Shown here in pieces: positions 9,408-18,592 of a DNA stretch of 64,000 bases. The stretch covers positions 5,208,001-5,272,000 of the forward strand of contig CAWFHD010000003.1 of the NCBI GenBank assembly GCA_963815475.1. Direction: 5' to 3'. This stretch comes from Sulfopaludibacter sp963815475 (lineage in GTDB: Bacteria; Acidobacteriota; Terriglobia; Bryobacterales; Bryobacteraceae). A model generated the notes under the pieces. It had not been told where the DNA came from and ran no database searches. It was given only the letters and a program-made list of their open reading frames with translations. The first letter of the stretch is position 1. Each line of letters starts with the position of its first letter. Both the position numbers and the translations under genes were made by a program.

Positions 9408-9779
9408 ATGTCTTCCAAGGGTGTGCCGAACGAACCGTCAGACCGCATCGAACTGTTGCAAGGCACGCTGGACATGCTGATCCTGCGCACGCTGCTCTTC
9501 GGCCCCGCCCACGGCCACCAGATTGCCAAACACATCCAACGCACTACCGAGGAAGTTCTGCAGGTGGAACACGGCTCCCTCTATCCGGCGCTGCACCGCC
9601 TCGAACGCAAGGGCTGGATTGCCGCAAAATGGGAACCGGCCGGCAAAGAGCAGAAGCGCGAATTCAAATACTACCGGCTTTCCGAGGCGGGCCGGAATCG
9701 CCTGCTGGCAGAGGAGTCGAAGTGGAAACAGATGACCAGCGCGATTGCGCGCGTCATGTGGCCGGCTGAGGAGAGCTGA
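9408..9779 (+). CDS. PadR-family transcriptional regulator (acidobacterial type)
   Basis: This is a 123-residue winged-helix regulator. I chose ATG 9408 (MSSKGVPNEP) over an in-frame codon 21 bases earlier because it directly precedes the conserved block. The core reads DRIELLQGTLDMLILRTL, then GPAHGHQIAKHI, then the recognition helix/wing region GSLYPALHRLERKGWI and YYRLSEAGR, all standard for PadR (TIGR03433-like in acidobacteria). It ends one base before the permease ATG (TGA-G-ATG), so the two are translationally coupled. PadR proteins usually repress their own operon until a ligand binds; here the target is probably this regulator-permease operon. No ligand can be inferred. Confidence 0.93.
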   Translation: MSSKGVPNEPSDRIELLQGTLDMLILRTLLFGPAHGHQIAKHIQRTTEEVLQVEHGSLYPALHRLERKGWIAAKWEPAGKEQKREFKYYRLSEAGRNRLLAEESKWKQMTSAIARVMWPAEES

Positions 9780-9780
9780 G

Positions 9781-12468
9781 ATGTTTTGGCGGAAGCGGAA
9801 GCAACGCGAACAGGACTTGGACCGCGAACTGCGACTCCACTTGGACCTGGAAACCAAAGAGCAGCAGGATTCCGGTTTGCAGGCGGAGGCAGCGCAATTC
9901 GCAGCGCGCAGGCGCTTGGGCAATGCTACGCTACTCAAAGAAGACGTTCGGCAAGCCTGGGGATGGACTTGGGCGCAGCAGATCGGTCAGGACATCGCCT
10001 ACGCTCTACGCCTCCTCCGCAAGAGCAAGGCCTTCAGCGCGGCGGCAGTGCTCTCGCTGGCCCTCGGCATCGGCGCCAACACCGCGATCTTCGGCCTCAT
10101 CGACGCATTGCTGTTTAAGCCATTGCCCATCCGCGATCCCCAATCTCTCCTCTTCCTTGCCAAACAGGCGCAAAACGGCGTGGATACTTCCTTCTACTAC
10201 GAAACCTATCACCGGCTTTCGCAGCAGCAGCCGTTCTTCCAGGAACTTGCGGCTTACGGAGAGCGGGCGCGCATGAACGTGAGCGTCGACACCGATTCCG
10301 AGTCCGTCATGGGCGAACTCGTCTCGGGGAATTACTATGGCGTGCTCGGCGTGCTGCCCATTGCGGGCCGCGTATTCTCGCCCAGAGACGATCGTGTGCC
10401 GGGAGGCCATCCGGTCGCCGTGATTAGCGACACATATTGGCAGCGTCGGTTTGCAAGGGCGGAGTCCGCGATAGGCAAGGAGATTCTGATCGACGGGACG
10501 CCCTTCACGATTGTCGGCGTGACTCCGCCCGGCTTCCACGGGCTGCAGGTTGGCGACTCGCCGGAGATCAGCGTGCCGATCATGATGCAGCCGCAGGTGA
10601 TGCCCGATCGCGAGAACTGGCTGGGGCAGCCGCGCAACACGGTCACCTGGCTAACGCTCTTCGGAAGGCTGCGACCCGGCGTCGCTATCCCGACAGCAAC
10701 TGCCGGTTTGCAGGTGATGTTTCACAACATCCAAACGCGGCTCGCCGAGGAACTCGGACTAGGCCAGGCCAGTTGGAGACAGGAATGGGTGGAGGCCAAA
10801 CTGGTACTGACGCCCGGAGGGGCAGGTCTCTCCGATCTGCGGCGGCAATATCGCAGTGCGCTGTTCGTATTGATGGGGGTAGTGGGATTAGTGCTGCTCA
10901 TCGCCTGCGCCAACGTTGCGAACCTGCTGCTGGCGCGGGCGGCGGCGCGTCGGCGTGAGCTCGCGTTGCGGTTGGCCCTGGGCGCCACTCGTGGACGCCT
11001 GATGCGCCAGTTGCTGGTGGAAAGCGCGATATTGAGTGGGGCCGGCGGCGCCCTGGGAATCGCCTTGTCCTACTGGGCAAGCGAACTGTTGCTGCGTTTC
11101 CTTTCCGTCGGCCGGTCGGTAATCCACCTCGATCTTTCCCCGGACTGGCGCGTTCTGGGCTTCACCGCCGGCGCTTCCATGCTGACCGGCATCCTCTTCG
11201 GACTGGTGCCTTCCATGCGCGGCGCCGCACTGGACCTGGCGCCGGCGCTCAAGCAGGGCGAGCGCGGCACGAGCCCGCCGCAACGTTTTGCGCGAGCGTT
11301 GTGCGTGGCGCAATTCGCGCTCTCGCTGGTCCTGCTGATCGGCGCCGGTCTGCTGGTGCGCACCCTGCATCACCTGGACGACATCGACGGCGGCTTTCCG
11401 CGCGACCGTGTCTACACCGTCTCGCTTTCGCCGCGCGGCAGCGATCAGAAGAATGGCCCGAACGGACTGCGGTTGAACGGCATCTATCTGGACCTGCTTG
11501 AGAGAGTCCGCGCCATTCCCGGTGTTGCCGCAACGTCGCTCTCGGGCACACCGCCTGTGATGCGCGGATACCTTCGTCCCTATGTGACCCCCGATGGCCG
11601 CCGCTTCTCGGCCGCGCAGAATCAGATTTATCCGGGCTACTTCGCAGCGCTGGGTTCGGCGATCGTGCAGGGTCGCGACTTCGGCCGGGCGGATTTGGTG
11701 GAAGGCGCGCCCTATGTCGCGGTGATCAACGAGAGGCTCGCGCGCAGTGTGTTTCCCGGCGAAAATCCGATTGGCAAAACAGTGGTGTGCACCGGCCGCA
11801 TCGACATGGGGCAGAGTGGGAGTGCCTGCGAGATCATCGGCGTGGCCCGCGACATTCCATATGCCACACTCAAGTCCGAGCCCGTGAATCAGGTGTATAT
11901 GACCTTTCTCCAGTGCCCCACCGGTCGGGGCCAGATGGAACTGATCGTGCGCGCGGCAGGGGACGCCGCGAGTGTGGCGGCGCCGATGCGTCGCGAGGTG
12001 GCCGCGATCGATCCGCATCTCCCGGCCTTCGTAATCCGCACTCTGGCCACAGAGGTGGATGCGAGCCTGACGCGCGAGCGGCTGCTGGCACTGATGTCGA
12101 TGATCTTCGGGGGCCTGGCGGCGCTGCTGGCCGCGATCGGTCTGTACGGCGTGGTGGCGTATTCGGTGGGCCGTCGAGCGCAGGAGATTGGCGTCCGTAT
12201 GGCGATGGGCGCGCTGCCTGGACGAGTGCTGCGGCAGGTGCTTCGCGAAACCCTCTGGCTGGCGGCGCTCGGCATCGTGTGTGGCTTACCGGTGGCGTAC
12301 GTGGCGACGCGTTTGCTCGGAGGATTCCTGTACGGCGTGAAGCCTGGCGATCCGGCGGTGCTGCTGGCGAGTGTGGCCTTTCTGGCGACCGCCGCCGTTC
12401 TGGCCGGCTACATTCCTGCCCATCGAGCGGCGAGCATCGACCCGGTAGTCGCCTTGCGCAACGAGTGA
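9781..12468 (+). CDS. ADOP-family MacB/FtsX ABC permease, intact
   Basis: This is an 895-residue inner-membrane protein starting at ATG 9781, one base after the padR stop, with GAGGAGAG upstream as ribosome binding site. Order of parts: an ADOP N-terminal helical segment (about 1-70, MFWRKRKQREQDLDREL), a first transmembrane helix (LSLALGIGANTAIFG), a MacB-like periplasmic core, an FtsX domain (IACANVANLLLARAAARR), a second periplasmic core, and a terminal FtsX domain ending SIDPVVALRNE. The two fused half-permeases are why this family is called duplicated. Members are thought to act with a separately encoded ATPase in export or lipoprotein/lipid extraction. None is present in the window. It forms an operon with the preceding PadR gene. 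Confidence 0.92.
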   Translation: MFWRKRKQREQDLDRELRLHLDLETKEQQDSGLQAEAAQFAARRRLGNATLLKEDVRQAWGWTWAQQIGQDIAYALRLLRKSKAFSAAAVLSLALGIGANTAIFGLIDALLFKPLPIRDPQSLLFLAKQAQNGVDTSFYYETYHRLSQQQPFFQELAAYGERARMNVSVDTDSESVMGELVSGNYYGVLGVLPIAGRVFSPRDDRVPGGHPVAVISDTYWQRRFARAESAIGKEILIDGTPFTIVGVTPPGFHGLQVGDSPEISVPIMMQPQVMPDRENWLGQPRNTVTWLTLFGRLRPGVAIPTATAGLQVMFHNIQTRLAEELGLGQASWRQEWVEAKLVLTPGGAGLSDLRRQYRSALFVLMGVVGLVLLIACANVANLLLARAAARRRELALRLALGATRGRLMRQLLVESAILSGAGGALGIALSYWASELLLRFLSVGRSVIHLDLSPDWRVLGFTAGASMLTGILFGLVPSMRGAALDLAPALKQGERGTSPPQRFARALCVAQFALSLVLLIGAGLLVRTLHHLDDIDGGFPRDRVYTVSLSPRGSDQKNGPNGLRLNGIYLDLLERVRAIPGVAATSLSGTPPVMRGYLRPYVTPDGRRFSAAQNQIYPGYFAALGSAIVQGRDFGRADLVEGAPYVAVINERLARSVFPGENPIGKTVVCTGRIDMGQSGSACEIIGVARDIPYATLKSEPVNQVYMTFLQCPTGRGQMELIVRAAGDAASVAAPMRREVAAIDPHLPAFVIRTLATEVDASLTRERLLALMSMIFGGLAALLAAIGLYGVVAYSVGRRAQEIGVRMAMGALPGRVLRQVLRETLWLAALGIVCGLPVAYVATRLLGGFLYGVKPGDPAVLLASVAFLATAAVLAGYIPAHRAASIDPVVALRNE

Positions 12469-12484
12469 GCGTCAGCCAAAATGA

Positions 12485-13361
12485 GTGGGCGGCTGCCTAC
12501 GCTTGAAGCCCATCCTCGTTTTCGTCGGCGCAGCATTCGGACTCTCCATCGCACTGAGTCTCGTGATCGGGTTGACCGGTGGATACCAGAGCCGGCTCAT
12601 CGGGCTGGGGTATTTGTCGATGGTGGTGCCCAGCTCTTGCAGTCGCGGTCGCCCACTTCGCGACGAATGAAGCGCCGCACATTCACTGGGGCCGCTTTCC
12701 GCTCAGGTATCTTCCGGTGGCTCTGTTCCTGGTTCCCGGCGTCCTGCACGCGGTGATGCTGCCTTTGATGGCGATCGCCGGAGGAGGACTGCATTGGCAG
12801 GTCTGGCTGACTCCGAATCCGAACGGGCTGTACGATACTCCGCTGTCCCGTGGTTGGGGCACGGTGACCCTCCAGGAACTCATCGGAGACATCGTGCTCA
12901 ACGCCATCGTTGGCCTAATCGTGGTTTCCTTTCTGGCGCTTTTCGAGGAAGTCGGCTGGCGGGCATGGCTGTTACCTAGGCTTCGCTCCCGAATGAGCGC
13001 GCGCCGCGCGGTGGTGGTCACGTCCATTGTGTGGGCGCTCTGGCATATCCCGTTCCAACTTTCGGGGATTATGCACATCAATGGCGTGTCCCCGCTCAAA
13101 CTCGCCCTGACCCTACCGTTCGGAACGCTCAGCGCCGGTCTGATTCTCGGGTGGCTCTGGCTGCGCACGGAAAGCATCTGGCTGGTGGCCATCGCTCACG
13201 GCGCGCTGAACAACTGGGGACAGTACGCGTTCAAGTACATGGAAGATTCCGGGATGCCGGATCGGGATCTGGCCGTGCTCACTGCCGGATCGCTGGGCCT
13301 CTTTGCCGTCGGGCTCGTCCTGCTCGGTCGGTTCGAGACTCAGGAACACGCGGCGAAGTAG
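12485..13361 (+). pseudogene. CPBP intramembrane metalloprotease, one frameshift
   Basis: The first frame (GTG 12485 or TTG 12503) gives a membrane helix (FVGAAFGLSIALSLVIGL) and then runs out at 12670. From about 12632 the protein continues in another frame as PALAVAVAHFATNEAP. A single surplus base near 12630-12633 explains the break. The rest is a complete CPBP (Abi/Rce1-like) core: the metal-site motif EEVGWRAWLLPR, the second motif WHIPF, and the final HGALNNW. These supply the catalytic Glu residues and His ligands of the family. CPBP proteases cleave prenylated or transmembrane substrates; some protect against self-made bacteriocins. It starts 16 bp after the permease stop, so it probably belongs to the same operon. 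Confidence 0.8.
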
Positions 13362-13415
13362 TTGCGGTTAACGCTTTTGCCTCCTCCCTCGTCTTAGCTG
13401 CCGGAGGGGACAACT

Positions 13416-13856
13416 ATGCCGTTCGTCCATGTACTGCTCCGTACGTTGCTGGTTTCCACCGTGATCGCTCGGGTGGTCTGCGCCAGTGATTTCACCGGCG
13501 TCTATGCGAAGATCGATCGCGTCGTCATCGAAAATGACACGGCCCAGGTCTGGGGCGTGTTCGCCGCGGCCAAGCCCAATGACCGAAACGAATACCTGGC
13601 CCCGGTGCGCGGCTATCTCTACTTCAAACTGGGACCGAACGCGGAACTGACTCGCAACGAGTGGAACGATCTGAAACAGGTTGCGGGAAAGGATGAGATC
13701 GTCGCATTCGCGACCCGGCCGTTTTCCGCGCAGATCCGCAAAACCGGGGACAAGCCCGCGAATCCGGACGTCTATTCGATAAACACCGGCGTCGTTCGCG
13801 TGCGCGGCAAAAGCGATTACGCCCCGGTGCGCTCCCTGTTAGACTTCAAAGACTGA
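13416..13856 (+). CDS. secreted hypothetical protein, 146 aa
   Basis: It starts at ATG 13416 after a GGAGGGG ribosome binding site. Residues 1-23 are a signal peptide (MPFVHVLLRTLLVSTVIARV, cleavage near VCAS). The mature part is about 120 residues, probably all-beta, with ALPHA-poor segments such as YLAPVRGYLYFKLGP and a C-terminus SDYAPVRSLLDFKD. I do not recognise a family and see no cysteines or metal-binding motifs in the mature part. Its stop is only 8 bp before the desaturase fusion gene, which in turn overlaps the sulfatase gene. I infer a three-gene operon in which this is the periplasmic component. Confidence 0.8.
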   Translation: MPFVHVLLRTLLVSTVIARVVCASDFTGVYAKIDRVVIENDTAQVWGVFAAAKPNDRNEYLAPVRGYLYFKLGPNAELTRNEWNDLKQVAGKDEIVAFATRPFSAQIRKTGDKPANPDVYSINTGVVRVRGKSDYAPVRSLLDFKD

Positions 13857-13864
13857 GGACCACC

Positions 13865-14968
13865 ATGGCTTCCCAAAGCGCTCTGCTGGCGCGGGGCGGG
13901 GTCTATCGAACATCCGGGCGAGACGGTCTGTTGATCGCCTTGGCATCCATCCACGCCGTTTTCCTGCTCGCTATTCCCATACTGCCCGTCATCGCCTTGG
14001 GGGTCTGGTGGAACTCGAACACCATCTCTCACAACTTCATCCACCGCCCCTTCTTTCGCAGCCGCGCGGCAAACATCCTGTTCGCCGCCGGTCTCAGCGT
14101 GCTGCTTGGCATTCCGCAGTCGCTGTGGCGCGACCGGCATTTGGCGCATCACGCCGGCGCCCCGCCGCGCGTTCGATTCACTCGCGAATTATGGGCCCAG
14201 ACCGCGCTCGTCCTCGCGCTATGGGCCGCCATCGCCGCGCATGCGCCCGCATATTTTTTCTCCGTCTACGTGCCGGGTTATCTGCTGGGCTTGGCGATGT
14301 GCGCCCTTCACGGGTATTACGAGCATGCGCACGGCGCCACCAGCTACTACGGCAGGCTGTACAATCTGTTGCTCTTCAACGACGGCTACCACGTGGAGCA
14401 CCACGCGAACCCAGCTGCACACTGGACGCGCCTTCCCGATAGGCTGCCCGCGGCGCGACAAAGCGGCTGGCCCGCGCCGCTACGCTGGATCGAGGAGTGC
14501 AATCTGGACACGCTCGAGCGCCTGCTGCTCCGTTCCGTAGCCCTGCAGCGATTCGTTCTGCGAACGCATGAGCGGGCGCTGCGGGCCGTGCTCGCATCAT
14601 CCGGAATGGCGCGCCCGAAGCGTGTCGGCATCATCGGCGGCGGACTCTTTCCTCGCACCGCGCTCATCCTCCGCACGCTGCTGCCGGAGTCGCGGCTTAC
14701 CATCGTCGATGCCAGCCGCGAAAATCTCGATTGCGCCAGCAGCCTGCTTCGCGCGCCGGAAATTGAATTCCGTCACGAACGCTACACCGGCGGCGGCGAC
14801 TTCGACCTGGTTGTCCTGCCGTTGGCCTTCCGCGGCGACCGCTCCGCCATCTGCGCCCGTCCTCCGATGGGCGGGGTGCTGGTTCACGACTGGATCTGGC
14901 GCCGATGGGGCCATGGTCGGATCGTATCGATCGCCCTGCTGAAGCGCGTTTATCTGGTGCGACCATGA
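13865..14968 (+). CDS. fatty-acid desaturase-like membrane protein fused to a SAM-binding-type Rossmann domain
   Basis: This 367-residue protein has two parts. Residues 1-190 are a membrane-bound di-iron desaturase core with all three histidine boxes: H56-NFI-H60, H92-LA-H95-H96 and H176-VE-H179-H180. Four hydrophobic segments surround them, and an extra HGYYEHAH segment sits at about 149. Residues ~250-367 form a short Rossmann-like domain opening with the glycine loop VGIIGGGLFPRTALILR and the acidic strand LTIVDAS, as in class I methyltransferases. Only ~115 residues are present, so the methyltransferase part may be incomplete or may merely bind nucleotide. The region between (190-250) is helical and Arg-rich. 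The last codons overlap the next gene (ATGA), implying coupled translation. A desaturase or hydroxylase acting on a membrane lipid is likely; the role of the fused domain is unknown. Confidence 0.82.
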   Translation: MASQSALLARGGVYRTSGRDGLLIALASIHAVFLLAIPILPVIALGVWWNSNTISHNFIHRPFFRSRAANILFAAGLSVLLGIPQSLWRDRHLAHHAGAPPRVRFTRELWAQTALVLALWAAIAAHAPAYFFSVYVPGYLLGLAMCALHGYYEHAHGATSYYGRLYNLLLFNDGYHVEHHANPAAHWTRLPDRLPAARQSGWPAPLRWIEECNLDTLERLLLRSVALQRFVLRTHERALRAVLASSGMARPKRVGIIGGGLFPRTALILRTLLPESRLTIVDASRENLDCASSLLRAPEIEFRHERYTGGGDFDLVVLPLAFRGDRSAICARPPMGGVLVHDWIWRRWGHGRIVSIALLKRVYLVRP

Positions 14969-16686
14969 GACCAGCGAGCCTGCTGTTAGTAATGGTTCTG
15001 GCGAAATGCATCGCGCTCGCGGGCCACAGCGTGGCGCTCAGTTGGTGGTCGCCGGCCGCTTACTTCTGGCACGATGCCCTGGTGATCCTACTGGCGGTGG
15101 CGCTCGACTTTGCTCTGGCGCGACATCCACGCATCGCATGGACTACCTACGGCGTCTTAGCGCTGTATGTCGCGATGAACATCCCTGTGATGCGGGTGCT
15201 CTCGACGCCATTGACCTGGGCGATGTGGCGAGCGGCCCGCGGCCCGCTCCTCGATTCCATCCGCTTCTACGTTACTTGGGATAACGCGCTGCTCTTCTTC
15301 GCGGTCCTTGCAGTGGCAGCAGTCGCGCCGATCGCGTTCCGCCGCGCGCGGTACGGGCCGCTGATCGCCGGAGTTGCCGCGGTCGCTCTACTCGGGCCGC
15401 TGGCCCAGCATCGCGTGGAAACGTTGGGCCTTGAACGAAACGCCTGGACTGCGCTGATCGCCACCTCGCTCCCCAGAATCTCATCGCGCCCTAACGCCGC
15501 GGAATGGCGCGCCGCCGGCTTCGACCGCACACCGCAGGAAGATCTCACGCGCTTTCGGGGAACCGCCGCCGGTTTCAACGTCATCCTGGTGAGCCTGGAA
15601 TCCACCGCTGCGCAATATCTGGGACTCTACGGCGCCGCGGCCGATCCTATGCCGCGGCTCTCCTCGCTGGCGCGCTCCGCGATCGTATTCGAAAACGCCT
15701 ACGCCGTTTATCCCGAGAGTATCAAGGGTCTCTTCTCGATCCTCTGTTCCACCTACCCGGCGTTCGATAGTGCGGGCGCCACCTACGCCTCCGCTCCTTG
15801 CGACGCGCTGCCGGAGACTCTCTCCCACCGCGGATATCGCACAGGGCTATTTCACTCCGGCCGTTTCGGGTACCTCGGCATGGAATCCGTGATCCGCCAT
15901 CGCGGCTTCGATACGCTCGCCGACGCAGGCGATATCGGTGGCAACCACGAGTCCAGTTTTGGCGTCGATGAGCCTTCTGCGGTCGCGCGAATTCTCCGTT
16001 GGGTCGACGAGGGCCCAGCGGAAAAACCGTTCTTTCTCACATACCTGCCCATCGCGGGACATCACCCGTACGAATCACCTGAGGCTGGGCCCTTCCCGGA
16101 CGGTGACTCGTTTGGTCGTTATCGAAACGCGCTCCACTACGGCGACGCAGCGCTAGGAACGCTGATCGATGGCATCGCTGCCCGGGGACTCGGCCAAAGA
16201 ACCGTGTGGATCATCCTCGGCGATCACGGTGAGGCCTTCGGCCAGCATGATGGCAACTTCGGGCACACCTTTCAGCTCTACGAAGAGAACATTCACGTGC
16301 CGTTGCTGATCGCCGCGCCGGGTCTGATTCCCCGGCAACTCCGCAGCCGTCAGGTGGTCAGCCTCATCGACACCGCGCCGGCCGTATTGGACTTGGTCGG
16401 CGCCCCGGCGTCTGTCAGTCATCAGGGCCGCTCGCTGCTGGATCCGTCCCCTCGCCTCGCGTTCTTTTTTGCCGACTACTCACTCGGACTGCTGGGCCTC
16501 CGCGACGGGCCGCGCAAGCTGATCTACGAGTTGGACACCAGCCGTTCGCGGCTCTTCGACCTGACTCGCGATCCGGGCGAGGCCACCGACATCTCATCGC
16601 AAGACCCAGCCCGGACCCGCTGGTACGGACAGAATCTGCGCAACTGGAGTGTGGCCCAGCGTGCATTGTTCAAGGCTGCGAGATGA
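14965..16686 (+). CDS. LtaS-like sulfatase-superfamily membrane enzyme
   Basis: This is a 573-residue protein starting at ATG 14965, which overlaps the upstream stop as ATGA. About five transmembrane helices fill residues 1-150. An extracytoplasmic alkaline-phosphatase-fold domain follows. Sulfatase-type motifs are in order: NVILVSLESTAAQYLGLYG (metal-binding acidic residue), a probable nucleophile Ser in YPESIKGLFS, HHPYESP, and the metal-site motif LGDHGEAFGQHDGNFGH. This layout (N-terminal membrane helices plus sulfatase domain) matches lipoteichoic-acid synthases and phosphoglycerol or phosphoethanolamine transferases. In a diderm it would modify envelope glycans or lipids at the periplasmic face. 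No formylglycine C/S-x-P-x-R motif is visible, arguing against a true sulfatase. It is coupled to the desaturase fusion. Confidence 0.85.
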   Translation: MRPASLLLVMVLAKCIALAGHSVALSWWSPAAYFWHDALVILLAVALDFALARHPRIAWTTYGVLALYVAMNIPVMRVLSTPLTWAMWRAARGPLLDSIRFYVTWDNALLFFAVLAVAAVAPIAFRRARYGPLIAGVAAVALLGPLAQHRVETLGLERNAWTALIATSLPRISSRPNAAEWRAAGFDRTPQEDLTRFRGTAAGFNVILVSLESTAAQYLGLYGAAADPMPRLSSLARSAIVFENAYAVYPESIKGLFSILCSTYPAFDSAGATYASAPCDALPETLSHRGYRTGLFHSGRFGYLGMESVIRHRGFDTLADAGDIGGNHESSFGVDEPSAVARILRWVDEGPAEKPFFLTYLPIAGHHPYESPEAGPFPDGDSFGRYRNALHYGDAALGTLIDGIAARGLGQRTVWIILGDHGEAFGQHDGNFGHTFQLYEENIHVPLLIAAPGLIPRQLRSRQVVSLIDTAPAVLDLVGAPASVSHQGRSLLDPSPRLAFFFADYSLGLLGLRDGPRKLIYELDTSRSRLFDLTRDPGEATDISSQDPARTRWYGQNLRNWSVAQRALFKAAR

Positions 16687-16725
16687 TTCGCGCTCCGGAT
16701 TATCCTAGGGGGGCTGGAATCTCAT

Positions 16726-16832
16726 CGTGGGGCAGGCTTCAGCCTGCGGTGGGCTTCAGCCCGCCAATTTCCGAGCGCCCTACGACCGTCTTTACGGACT
16801 AAAGTCCGTAGCCGGCTGAAGCCTGCCCCACG
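16726..16832. repeat. long imperfect inverted repeat (dispersed REP-like element)
   Basis: Left arm 16726-16747 (CGTGGGGCAGGCTTCAGCC...) pairs with right arm 16811-16832 with one mismatch in 22. A smaller palindrome (TACGGACT-AA-AGTCCGTA, 16793-16810) lies inside. A related GGGCAGG...CCTGCCC hairpin occurs at 52584-52606, so this is probably a dispersed family. The rest of the 384-bp gap (16833-17070) holds no gene I can support, only the ferritin-like gene's upstream region. Confidence 0.7.
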
Positions 16833-17070
16833 AATAATCATCAAAAATATTCGACGCAGTACACTAGGCGCCTGGTGGACATTCTCATTACACGCTCGCG
16901 TCCAGTCAAGTAGGTTCCGATCCGAGCCGCGACCGTGAGGGAGCGGTCTACTAACTATTTACAGATCTAAAGCCTCGTATCAGGCATCAGGCAAGAACAT
17001 TGGACTCACTACGGCGCCGTAAGCGAGTTGCGCTTATACGAAAGCGCTCGTGTGGGAAAGGAAACAAACG

Positions 17071-18171
17071 ATGAAATTTCTTGCGAGAGGTCTGAACTCC
17101 AACCGGCGTTGGTTCATGAAAAAAACACTGGCTGCCTTCGGGGCCGCCAGCGCGGGACACACTCTGTTGGCAGACAGTTCGAGTGGTCTACTCACCAAAG
17201 GCGATGCGGCCCTGCTCCGCTTTGCCGCTGCAGCCGAGATTCTCGAAAGTGACTTCTGGATACAGTACAACGAACTCGGTGGAATCCAGGACAATGAGGT
17301 GCCGGGCGGGAGCGGAAATCCCACCTATACAGCCAAGCTTGAGACTCTGGACGAGGACTTCCCGCAATATGTCCACGACAACACGGATGATGAGATCACT
17401 CACTTTACATTCTTGAATGCATATCTGATGTCAAAGGGCGCGGCTCCCGTCAATCTGGATGCATTCCGGACTTTGCCGGGCAGCAAAGCTACCGGATCCA
17501 GCGGAAAGCCACGACTCACAAACCTCATGCAACTGACTCTGGATACCAGTTGGTGGACGCGGTATCGCAGCAGCGCCAATAATCCCGATCTCGATCCTAA
17601 TTTCGTGTTCCCGCAGGCTGTCCCCGGCCTGGCTTCCGGGCAGTTTACGGCAATTCCCAGAACCGACGCCGATCTGGCGCCGGATGCTCACATCCAGGCC
17701 ATCGCCAACACCGCCGGGTTCCACATGCCGACCATCGAACAAGGCGGCAATAGTCTCTACCCCTCGATGGCACAGAGGGCCAGCAGCGTGGAAGTGTTGC
17801 GTATCTTAATCAGCATCGGGCCGACGGAAACCATGCACTTTCAAACCTGGGCTGACAAGGCGGGCAATGCGCCGCCCCTCACCGACCCCACCAACGGACT
17901 GGTGTTTCCCGACCTCAATTCCCCACCCTTTGGCGGCGAAACCTTTCAAACCAACCTGATCATGCCCGAGCCGTGCCCGTTTCTGAGCCGAAGCCTCCCG
18001 GCATGTTCGATCATTCGACCTACGGAAACGACCGGAGCTGCCACGGGAGCCCTCAAATTCTTGACCGCTATGGGCCTCTTCATCGGCCAGTCCGCTGCGT
18101 TCTTTGAACTGCTCGGCGGCCTTGCCGCGGACGCCGATAACGCGAGAAGGCGAGTCGGTCGCGACGACTAA
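17071..18171 (+). CDS. exported ferritin-like domain protein
   Basis: This is a 366-residue protein starting at ATG 17071, preceded by AAAGGA. The N-terminus (NRRWFMKKTLAAFGAASAG) resembles a Tat or weak Sec signal. The body contains two helical segments typical of Ferritin_2-like proteins: LLRFAAAAEILESDFWIQYN and TDDEITHFTFLNAYLMSKG. They supply Glu and His residues in the spacing used for di-metal sites (E..., DEITH). A second ExxH-like element occurs at GPTETMHFQTWA. Relatives in soil bacteria and plants (desiccation-related PCC13-62 type) are exported and stress-associated; the metal chemistry is not established. The C-terminal ~70 residues include a hydrophobic stretch (AMGLFIGQSAAFFELLGGLA). 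Confidence 0.72.
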   Translation: MKFLARGLNSNRRWFMKKTLAAFGAASAGHTLLADSSSGLLTKGDAALLRFAAAAEILESDFWIQYNELGGIQDNEVPGGSGNPTYTAKLETLDEDFPQYVHDNTDDEITHFTFLNAYLMSKGAAPVNLDAFRTLPGSKATGSSGKPRLTNLMQLTLDTSWWTRYRSSANNPDLDPNFVFPQAVPGLASGQFTAIPRTDADLAPDAHIQAIANTAGFHMPTIEQGGNSLYPSMAQRASSVEVLRILISIGPTETMHFQTWADKAGNAPPLTDPTNGLVFPDLNSPPFGGETFQTNLIMPEPCPFLSRSLPACSIIRPTETTGAATGALKFLTAMGLFIGQSAAFFELLGGLAADADNARRRVGRDD

Positions 18172-18225
18172 ACAAATTAAACCCCATGGCCGTTTTGGGC
18201 AATCCGATTGAGAGGAGATTAACAG

Positions 18226-18528
18226 ATGACCGCTGAAGTAAAAAGCAAGATAGTCGACGAAGTGAAACGGTTCGCTACGGACCTGAACCTCTCGGAGTCG
18301 CAGAGCGCTAAGCTACACACGGCATACGAAAAGGCCGAAGAACGAATAGAGCAGATCCGCAGGGAGTTTCCAGACGTGACCCGGGCGGATGTGGTGAAGA
18401 AACTCGCGGGCGCGCGCGACCAGATCCGTGAACACGTCGTCCACTTCTTGACGCCGGAGCAGTTAGCCAAGTGGGATGCCGAGATCGCCAAAGCAAGAAC
18501 GTTCCTGGGCCATCCGATGAAGTCCTGA
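18226..18528 (+). CDS. small all-helical cytoplasmic protein, 100 aa
   Basis: ATG 18226 follows a clear GAGGAG ribosome binding site. The protein has no signal peptide. Most of it is predicted amphipathic helix, with two LTxxQ-like turns (LNLSESQSAKL at about 20-30 and LTPEQLAKWDAEIA at about 77-90), reminiscent of the LTXXQ motif of Spy/CpxP chaperones or stress proteins, but here without export. It lies 54 bp after the ferritin-like gene on the same strand and may be co-expressed. The specific function is unknown. Confidence 0.7.
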   Translation: MTAEVKSKIVDEVKRFATDLNLSESQSAKLHTAYEKAEERIEQIRREFPDVTRADVVKKLAGARDQIREHVVHFLTPEQLAKWDAEIAKARTFLGHPMKS

Positions 18529-18592
18529 CCAGTTCAGGATGGAAGGAGTGTGGAAAGACTCCAACTACGCTCTGCCGGTCGGTGACGCTGCG

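Noticed and set aside
10888..12018. Minus-strand frame of 376 codons opposite the intact ADOP permease
   Set aside because: Shadow of a gene with complete FtsX/MacB domains.
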